Assembly (NCBI RefSeq): GCF_001721045.1
Contig: NZ_MDER01000044.1
Location: 28,067 to 92,066 of the forward strand
Direction of reading: 5' to 3'
Length of the DNA stretch: 64,000 nucleotides
Source of the DNA: Paenibacillus nuruki
GTDB taxonomy: Bacteria; Bacillota; Bacilli; Paenibacillales; Paenibacillaceae
Under the pieces are notes generated by a model. It searched no databases, was not told the DNA's origin, and saw only the letters and a list, made by a program, of their open reading frames with translations. A program made the translations under genes and the position numbers. Positions 59,030-64,000 of this stretch are shown in pieces. The first letter of the stretch is position 1. The number at the start of each line of letters is the position of its first letter.

Positions 59030-59635
59030 ATGTCAAAAACAGATTTCGCAAACTTTAATTGGCTTAATGAAAATGCTATACGTTTTGAAGAGGACAACGT
59101 TATTTTACATGCACCTGCTCAAAGTGATTTCTTTTGCAATCATGGGGGCGTATCAGAAGAAGGAATCACACCTGAATCGTTGACCAATGCTCCCTTCTTT
59201 TTTACAGAGGTATCTGGTGACTTTGTGATGCGTGTACAAGTGAATCATGATTTCAAAGATGTCTATGATTCTGCTTCGATTATGGTGATGCAAGATGAAA
59301 AGCTATGGGCGAAATTATGTTTTGAATATACTGATTTTTATACACATTCGATTGTAAGCGTGATCACCAATACATTCTCAGATGATGCTAATGGTAACAA
59401 TGTAGAAGGCAATACGGCATGGCTTCAAGTGGCACGTGTTGGGCAGTCGTTTGCTTTTCATTATTCGTTAGATGGCGTTCGCTTTGATATGGTTCGATTC
59501 TTTTATTTACCTGTCGATCAACAAGTGAAAGTAGGATTACTACCCCAAGCCCCTACAGGTCAAGGTGGAGAACGAACATACTCGCATTTTTCGTTAGAAC
59601 AAAGAACAGTCAAAAATATTAGAGTGGGCAAATAA
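59030..59635 (+). CDS. DUF1349 family protein
   Basis: Soluble protein of 201 residues with a concanavalin-like beta-sandwich. FNWLNENAIRFEEDNVILHA, then FFFTEVSGDFVMRVQVNHDF, VYDSASIMVMQDEKLWAKLC, EYTDFYTHSIVSVIT and VRFDMVRFFYLP are the DUF1349 pattern (regulation of enolase-like or sugar-related proteins). It has no signal peptide. AGAGGAG is six bases from the ATG at 59030 and three from the ATG at 59027. The frame runs back to 58964 without a ribosome site. Function not known. Confidence 0.85.
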   Translation: MSKTDFANFNWLNENAIRFEEDNVILHAPAQSDFFCNHGGVSEEGITPESLTNAPFFFTEVSGDFVMRVQVNHDFKDVYDSASIMVMQDEKLWAKLCFEYTDFYTHSIVSVITNTFSDDANGNNVEGNTAWLQVARVGQSFAFHYSLDGVRFDMVRFFYLPVDQQVKVGLLPQAPTGQGGERTYSHFSLEQRTVKNIRVGK

Positions 59636-59695
59636 GCAGTCGATTCCGTTCTATTGAAGTGTGTATGTTTTGGATGAGTTTTTTGATTGATTGTA

Positions 59696-59729
59696 CAAGC
59701 TACCTGATTGTTATAAGGTAGCTTTTTTT
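59696..59729 (+). terminator. Terminator after the DUF1349 gene
   Basis: AAGCTACC, loop TGATTGTTATAA, GGTAGCTT and a T-run. Confidence 0.8.
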
Positions 59730-59815
59730 GTTGTTCTAATTGGAGTGAATCATCATTTATCTCTAGATCGTTTTGTATATTCAATTATAAAATCATAGAC
59801 AAAATCAAAAAACGT

Positions 59816-59844
59816 TTGCTTTTAAATAAACATAATTATATAAT
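59816..59844 (+). promoter_or_regulatory. Predicted promoter of the DUF2087 regulator
   Basis: TTGCTT at 59816-59821, a 17-base spacer and a perfect TATAAT at 59839-59844; coding starts at 59896. Confidence 0.6.
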
Positions 59845-59895
59845 ATCTATGAAATGAATAGATAAAATCAAATTTGTCTAGAAGGAGATAAAGAT

Positions 59896-60675
59896 ATGGA
59901 AAAAAATCAAGAAATATCAGATCGATTCTGGAAAGCAGCATTATCTGATCTGAAGCGTGGTTATGTATTCGAAGAAGATACTCATTCATTAGGTCGTTTT
60001 ATATGCTTGATTGATGGGAAGACGTGTGAAAAGGGAGTGATCTATCAAGAAGAAGGGGTCTTTTACGAAGCAGAACGTTATATGCAACATTATATTCAAC
60101 AACAGCATACATCTATGTTTTCTTATTTGTTGGAGCTAGATAAAAAGTGGACAGGGCTAACGGATATCCAAAGTGGAATGGTACAATCTTTTTATCAAGG
60201 GCGTTCAGATACGGAGATTGTGGCTGAAGTGGGCGGTAGCAAATCAACAATTCGTAATCACCGCTTTGCGTTACGAGAGAAGACCAAGCAAGCCAAAGTA
60301 TTTCTAGCGATTATGGAATTATTAGAAGAACAGCAAAATGATCCAGCTCCATTAGTGTCTGTGCATCGTACAGCAACGATGGTGGATGAGCGTTATGCTG
60401 TGACTGAGAAAGAAAGTAAAGATATTTTAAATCAATATTTCCCGGATGGATTAGAAGGTTCACTAACCAATTTTCCTCGTAAAGAAAAGCGCAAAATTGT
60501 TATTTTACGCCATCTGATGAATGGCTTCGAACTTGGTAAAAAGTATACAGAAAAAGAAGTTAATGAGGTTCTGAAGCGTTCTTTTGCAGACTATGTTACC
60601 CTACGCCGCTATATGATCGAGTATGGATTTATGGATCGATTAGATGATGGAAGTCAGTACTGGGTAAAACAATAA
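59896..60675 (+). CDS. LuxR-like HTH / DUF2087 transcriptional regulator
   Basis: Protein of 259 residues. A helical N-terminus precedes a LuxR-type helix-turn-helix near residues 85-130 (LTDIQSGMVQSFYQGRSDTE ... EVGGSKSTIRNHRFALREKT). The C-terminal 75 residues are DUF2087: FPRKEKRKIVILRHLMNGFE, GKKYTEKEVNEVLKRSFADY, VTLRRYMIEYGFMDRLDDGS, QYWVKQ. DUF2087 is itself winged-helix-like, so the protein may have two DNA-binding modules. AGAAGGAG lies before the ATG. Its targets and signal are unknown. A terminator shared with the convergent AbrB-type gene follows. Confidence 0.87.
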   Translation: MEKNQEISDRFWKAALSDLKRGYVFEEDTHSLGRFICLIDGKTCEKGVIYQEEGVFYEAERYMQHYIQQQHTSMFSYLLELDKKWTGLTDIQSGMVQSFYQGRSDTEIVAEVGGSKSTIRNHRFALREKTKQAKVFLAIMELLEEQQNDPAPLVSVHRTATMVDERYAVTEKESKDILNQYFPDGLEGSLTNFPRKEKRKIVILRHLMNGFELGKKYTEKEVNEVLKRSFADYVTLRRYMIEYGFMDRLDDGSQYWVKQ

Positions 60676-60755
60676 GTGCTAGCAAGCATAAGTACACAGA
60701 ATTTAATATTAAAAAGTGTGATATGTAAGTTAGTTATCATGTATATAATAGATTA

Positions 60756-60795
60756 AAAAAACCTCTCTGACACTCAAAGCACAGAGAGGTTTTTG
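60756..60795. terminator. Bidirectional terminator between the DUF2087 and AbrB-type genes
   Basis: AAAAACCTCTCTG pairs with CAGAGAGGTTTTT. Confidence 0.87.
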
Positions 60796-60801
60796 ATCTA
60801 T

Positions 60802-61266
60802 TTATTTAGCACGTAGTTCTTTTTGAATCTGACAGATACGACTTTGAGAAATACCTAGAATACGAGCCAATTCATTTTGCGTCGCTTCTGGATTAGCTTT
60901 CATCGTATCTTCTACTTTCGTCAGCATTTCCCCCCGTTTACTCCGTGATTTACGTAAAGATGATTGTAGGTTGCGATTAGGTGCGGGTGCACTAGGCATA
61001 TCTTCTAAAGCGATATGTTGAGTCTCATCACCCATCTGTTCGGTACAATCTCCACAAATAAATTGATCTTTATAATAGATTAGATTGTCAAATGTTCCGC
61101 AAAAGATACATTGAATTCCTTTATGTTTCCGAAAAATAATTTCTTTTTCTGTGATAAAGAATTCCATAGGATCGCTGACACCAATTTCCATCGTATCGCG
61201 TATTTCTTTCGGAATAACGATGCGTCCTAGACTGTCCAATTGACGGACCATACCGGTTTTTTTCAT
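60802..61266 (-). CDS. AbrB/SpoVT-type regulator with zinc ribbon and C-terminal HTH
   Basis: The protein has 154 residues. Residues 1-48 are a swapped-hairpin AbrB domain (GMVRQLDSLGRIVIPKEIRD, DPMEFFITEKEIIFRKH). Residues 50-80 hold two CxxC pairs (CIFCGTF and CGDC), probably one zinc ribbon. A basic linker (SSLRKSRSKRGEM) leads to a helix-turn-helix at about 120-152 (EATQNELARILGISQSRICQ). The AbrB part is like transition-state regulators; the added HTH is less usual. GAGGAAC precedes the ATG. An inverted repeat 50 bases upstream may be its own operator. Confidence 0.87.
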   Translation of the reverse strand: MKKTGMVRQLDSLGRIVIPKEIRDTMEIGVSDPMEFFITEKEIIFRKHKGIQCIFCGTFDNLIYYKDQFICGDCTEQMGDETQHIALEDMPSAPAPNRNLQSSLRKSRSKRGEMLTKVEDTMKANPEATQNELARILGISQSRICQIQKELRAK

Positions 61267-61765
61267 AAGAGTTCCTCCGCTTGGTCAAATTTATAAAAGA
61301 GAAAAATAAAAGTAACTAGAAAAGTAAGGTTATTTACTTTCTAATCCCTTATTTGCATAAATTCATAGTAACATCGAATATACAGATAAGGAACAAAATT
61401 AATGCAAAAAATATAACTTCTATATTTAGTTAACTACATAATTATGCATTAAAGCAATTGAAGATGCTTATTTTCTATCTTGAAAATATAAATTTTCATT
61501 ATGATTTAGATCTAATTAGTATGATTTAAGCATGAAAATGGATAAATACAAAAAATATCAAATTTGAATAATTTGTATAAAAATTCATTTAAATATATAA
61601 TTGTTTATTTCAATATTAGGAATCATTTAGCCGTAAAATCACCTGCTTATCGATTGACATTAAGCGTTTTAAAGCAATATGTAACATCTACTTTGTTATC
61701 ATACACCCATCTGCGAATAGATTCAAATTTCAGATATACATACGATACTATAAACATATCTGAAA
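61267..61765. other. About 500 bases of very AT-rich DNA without a recognisable gene
   Basis: Contains the upstream region of the AbrB-type gene and an inverted repeat. The 73-codon frame at 61564-61785 has no ribosome site and low-complexity sequence and is not accepted as a gene. Confidence 0.55.
61318..61342. promoter_or_regulatory. Inverted repeat upstream of the AbrB-type gene
   Basis: AGAAAAGTAA and TTACTTTCT flank a short centre; a possible autoregulatory site 52 bases before the start codon. Confidence 0.35.
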
Positions 61766-61791
61766 TAAAAAAAGCTACCTGTTAAGGTAGC
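61766..61791 (-). terminator. Terminator overlapping the lrgB stop codon
   Basis: Minus strand GCTACC-TTAACA-GGTAGC followed by T7. The TAA stop codon of lrgB lies in the loop. Confidence 0.85.
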
Positions 61792-62462
61792 ATAACCATC
61801 ATCAATACAGGAGTAGCAGCGAGTGTGAATAACGCCGCCAAAATCATCGAAATACTGGAAATCGTACCGGTTAAAGAACTAAGCTCAAATGCTTTGGATG
61901 TACCTGTTCCGTGTGCCGCTGTACCAAATAAAATGCCTCGTGCAATCTCGCCGTCGATCCGTAACCATTTCACAATAAAAGGACCTACAATCGTACCGAT
62001 CAATCCGGTCATAATCACAAATACCGCTGTTACTGTAGGCACACCGCCGATCGCTTGAGAAACGTTCATAGCGATCGGTGTAGTAATCGAGCGCGGAATA
62101 ATACTGCTCATCAGACCACTATCCAAATGTAAAAGTTTCGCTAATAATGCAGACGAAGTTACCGCTACAATCGAACCGAATAGAACACTGGATACAATCT
62201 CAACTGCATGCTTTTTGAGGGTTTGGATATTTTTGTACAATGGAATAGCAAAAGCAATCGTCGCCGGCTGTAGTAATCGAGATAACCATTGTCCACCTTG
62301 ATTATAAGCGGTATAAGGCACATGAATAGTCAGCAAAAGAATCACTAGAATCAGTGGTGTAATCAGAAGTGGAGATAGATAGACACGCGGAAAGCGGCGA
62401 TATATTCTTTTGGTGACCATATAGATTAACAATGTTAGTAGTAAGAATAATAAAGTATTCAT
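61782..62462 (-). CDS. LrgB/CidB family membrane protein
   Basis: Protein of 226 residues with about six to seven helices. Its family blocks are FAIPLYKNIQTLKKHAVEIV, RSITTPIAMNVSQAIGG, TGLIGTIVGPFIVKWLRI and ARGILFGTAAHGTGTSKAFE, the last being the LrgB signature. With the LrgA/CidA partner it forms a membrane system linked to cell lysis and to pyruvate or overflow-metabolite transport. The start overlaps the upstream gene by four bases. Confidence 0.93.
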   Translation of the reverse strand: MNTLLFLLLTLLIYMVTKRIYRRFPRVYLSPLLITPLILVILLLTIHVPYTAYNQGGQWLSRLLQPATIAFAIPLYKNIQTLKKHAVEIVSSVLFGSIVAVTSSALLAKLLHLDSGLMSSIIPRSITTPIAMNVSQAIGGVPTVTAVFVIMTGLIGTIVGPFIVKWLRIDGEIARGILFGTAAHGTGTSKAFELSSLTGTISSISMILAALFTLAATPVLMMVMLP

Positions 62463-62830
62463 CCTGCGTGACGCTCCTTCCGTTTGGCCATCGTTCCAGC
62501 AAGTAATCCTGAACTGACCATCACTAATATCGTGCTGAGTATAACAATAACGATAATTCGTACCCCATCATGTTCTAACATCGGGATATAATTCATAATA
62601 CCGACCGCTGAAGGAATAAAGAACAATAACAGTTCAGCCAGTAACCAGTTCGCTCCAAGCTCTACCCATTCAAGCTTGATCACTTTGGTCTGTAACAATA
62701 TAAATACAAGAGCAATGCCGATAATACTACCCGGTACAGGTAGGTGTAACCAGCGCACCAATACATTTAACAGTTCAGAAAAGCCCATCAGTACAGCAAC
62801 CTGAAGTATTCCTTTCATGATATTTCTCAT
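62459..62830 (-). CDS. CidA/LrgA family holin-like membrane protein
   Basis: Protein of 123 residues with four helices. VRWLHLPVPGSIIGIALVFI is the signature of CidA/LrgA, and LLAELLLFFIPSAVGIMNY the second block. GAAGG lies 11 bases before the ATG at 62830, a somewhat long distance; the ATG at 62818 is an alternative. It is translated with the LrgB/CidB partner through an ATGA overlap, and is divergent from a LysR regulator, the ywbH-ywbG-ywbI arrangement of Bacillus. Confidence 0.92.
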   Translation of the reverse strand: MRNIMKGILQVAVLMGFSELLNVLVRWLHLPVPGSIIGIALVFILLQTKVIKLEWVELGANWLLAELLLFFIPSAVGIMNYIPMLEHDGVRIIVIVILSTILVMVSSGLLAGTMAKRKERHAG

Positions 62831-62910
62831 CTATGTTAAACCTTCTCTCTTATTAACTCCGAATGATTGTCTATATGAAAATTTTACATCTGTTTCTTTC
62901 ATAGGTAAAA

Positions 62911-62927
62911 TTCATATATGGCATGAA
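62911..62927. promoter_or_regulatory. Candidate LysR-type site between cidA/lrgA and its regulator
   Basis: TTCAT-ATATGGC-ATGAA is a 5-base dyad in the 130-base divergent region, 34 bases before the LysR start codon. Confidence 0.45.
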
Positions 62928-62960
62928 ATGTATTCCATCTGTCTATAGGAGGAAAGTGAC

Positions 62961-63845
62961 ATGGATATTCGGCATTTGCAGTATTTTATGGAAGTTGCGA
63001 GGTTAGGAAGCTTTACCAAAGCGGCAGAAGCGCTGTTTATTACACAACCTACGATCAGCAAAACGATCCGTTCATTAGAAGATGAATTAGGTGCCAAGCT
63101 GTTTAATCGAATCGGGCGTACCGTCGAATTAACCGATGCAGGCAAAGTGATCCAGCATCAAGCTCGCATTATTGTAAAGTCTTTTCAAAATTTATCCTCC
63201 GAGTTAGACGATCTACGGAATCTCAAAACAGGGCATTTACGTATCGGATTACCGCCAATGATTGGTTCACGATTTTTCCCGCAGATTATTGGAAAGTTCC
63301 ATCAGTTGTATCCAGATGTAACGATTCAACTTTTTGAAAATGGTGGGAAAAAGGTAGAACAAGATGTTGCAAACGGTGCGCTAGATATTGGAGTCACTGT
63401 ATTACCTGTGACCGAGAATGTATTAAACCATTTCTCCTTTACCGAGGAAAAATTGAATCTACTTGTACCGAACCATCACCGATTCGCGCACCAAGATTGT
63501 GCTGAGTTAAGTACACTCGCAGAAGATTCATTTATTATTTTTAGTGAAGACTTTACCTTGCATGGTCGTATTATCGATGCGTGTATCCGAGCAGGATTTC
63601 AACCGAAAGTGATCTATGAAAGTTCGCAGTGGGACTTAATTAGTGAAATGGTTGGAGCAGGCTTAGGAGTGGCATTATTACCTGAGACCATCTGTCAGCA
63701 GATTAGCCGGGATCATGTGCATATTCTGCCACTGGTGAACCCGTCTATCCCTTGGCAACTGGGCATGATCTGGCATCAAGACCGCTATTTATCTTTCGCC
63801 GCTCGCGAATGGCTTCGATTTACAAGAGAGTTTTTGGGGAAGTAA
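62961..63845 (+). CDS. LysR family regulator, CidR-like
   Basis: The 294-residue activator has an N-terminal winged helix (MDIRHLQYFMEVARLGSFTK, AAEALFITQPTISKTIRSLE, then LGAKLFNRIGRTVELTDAGK). A two-lobed substrate-binding domain from about residue 90 follows (GHLRIGLPPMIGSRFFPQII, LDIGVTVLPV, MVGAGLGVALLPETIC). GGAGGAAAG is about five bases before the ATG. Its divergent position next to the cidA/cidB-like pair matches CidR/YwbI, which responds to acetate-type metabolism and activates cidAB. The autoregulatory site is suggested in the intergenic dyad. Confidence 0.92.
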   Translation: MDIRHLQYFMEVARLGSFTKAAEALFITQPTISKTIRSLEDELGAKLFNRIGRTVELTDAGKVIQHQARIIVKSFQNLSSELDDLRNLKTGHLRIGLPPMIGSRFFPQIIGKFHQLYPDVTIQLFENGGKKVEQDVANGALDIGVTVLPVTENVLNHFSFTEEKLNLLVPNHHRFAHQDCAELSTLAEDSFIIFSEDFTLHGRIIDACIRAGFQPKVIYESSQWDLISEMVGAGLGVALLPETICQQISRDHVHILPLVNPSIPWQLGMIWHQDRYLSFAAREWLRFTREFLGK

Positions 63846-63881
63846 AGCTTGGTTGTGGAAGTCATTAGAGATTGGTGAATA

Positions 63882-63917
63882 AGGGTATGCCTATTTGAGG
63901 GTGTATCCTTTTCTTAT
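63882..63917 (+). terminator. Probable terminator after the LysR gene
   Basis: AAGGGTATGCC pairs with GGGTGTATCCTT through several G-T pairs, followed by TTTCTT. It is weaker than the others in the window. Confidence 0.5.
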
Positions 63918-64000
63918 GTGAAATTGGTTGAATTTTCGTATCGTCAAACGGAGTATCTAAGGATTATTTTTGAAATTTAAAAAAGGGTATACATATATAT

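Noticed and set aside
61564..61785. Open frame of 73 codons in the AT-rich gap
   Set aside because: No ribosome site, no family resemblance, AT-driven composition, and its end runs into the lrgB terminator.
1..64000. CRISPR arrays, tRNA or rRNA genes, prophage
   Set aside because: No regularly spaced repeats, no cloverleaf-type sequences and no phage structural or integrase genes were seen.

Overview
The window reads as chromosomal DNA of a low-to-moderate GC Gram-positive bacterium of the Bacillales, most likely Paenibacillus or a close relative. The clues are strong AGGAGG-type ribosome sites, frequent GTG/TTG starts, many intrinsic terminators, several ABC sugar importers encoded without an ATPase, stalk/copper-amine-oxidase-N secreted proteins, a SigO/RsoA-type split sigma factor, and close relatives of Bacillus KimA, PbuE, PadC and GlcT. 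No rRNA, tRNA, CRISPR array, prophage or insertion sequence was seen. The window opens inside one gene; the last gene is complete.

Layout. 1-3 kb: tail of a coiled-coil protein, an acyl-CoA thioesterase and two small membrane-anchored proteins. 3.2-9.7 kb: an operon of an ABC sugar importer (binding lipoprotein and two permeases), a DUF4127 protein and an FAD-dependent oxidoreductase. 9.7-10.3 kb: a compact sigma-region-4 gene overlapping a sigma-region-2-like partner. 10.5-18.2 kb: UPF0316 protein, aldo/keto reductase, the divergent padR/padC phenolic-acid pair with a clear operator, a LacI regulator, an APH-type phosphotransferase, a TM2 protein, a glycosyltransferase and a nucleoside hydrolase. 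18.3-19.0 kb: a Phd/RelE-type toxin-antitoxin pair framed by two copies of one terminator hairpin. 19.1-21.7 kb: a Cache-HAMP-GGDEF diguanylate cyclase and a second, canonical split-sigma pair. 22-26.6 kb: a second ABC importer and an amidohydrolase. 26.7-38.2 kb: DUF2252, phosphoglycerate mutase, a TRM11-like methyltransferase, a MocR/EamA divergent pair, two tandem secreted paralogs and the potassium importer KimA.

38.3-49.0 kb is a fructan region: a LacI regulator diverges from an operon of two ABC permeases, a binding lipoprotein, a cytoplasmic GH32 and a large secreted GH32, bracketed by two paralogous stalk-domain secreted proteins. The secreted GH32 would cut polymer outside, the importer would take up oligosaccharides using a shared ATPase encoded elsewhere, and the cytoplasmic GH32 would release fructose. 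49-54.4 kb: a MATE efflux gene behind a structured leader, a class III-like hybrid-cluster protein with an Fnr-type site, a MerR-methyltransferase fusion, DUF4385, and a signal-peptidase homolog with Ala in place of the catalytic Ser. 54.5-58.8 kb: a GlcT-type antiterminator with its own promoter, RAT and terminator, its PTS permease, and pbuE behind an adenine riboswitch. 59-63.9 kb: DUF1349, a DUF2087 regulator, an AbrB/zinc-ribbon/HTH regulator, and the lrgAB/cidAB-like pair divergent from a CidR-like LysR regulator.

All calls come from reading the sequence by eye and from remembered family features; no database search was run.
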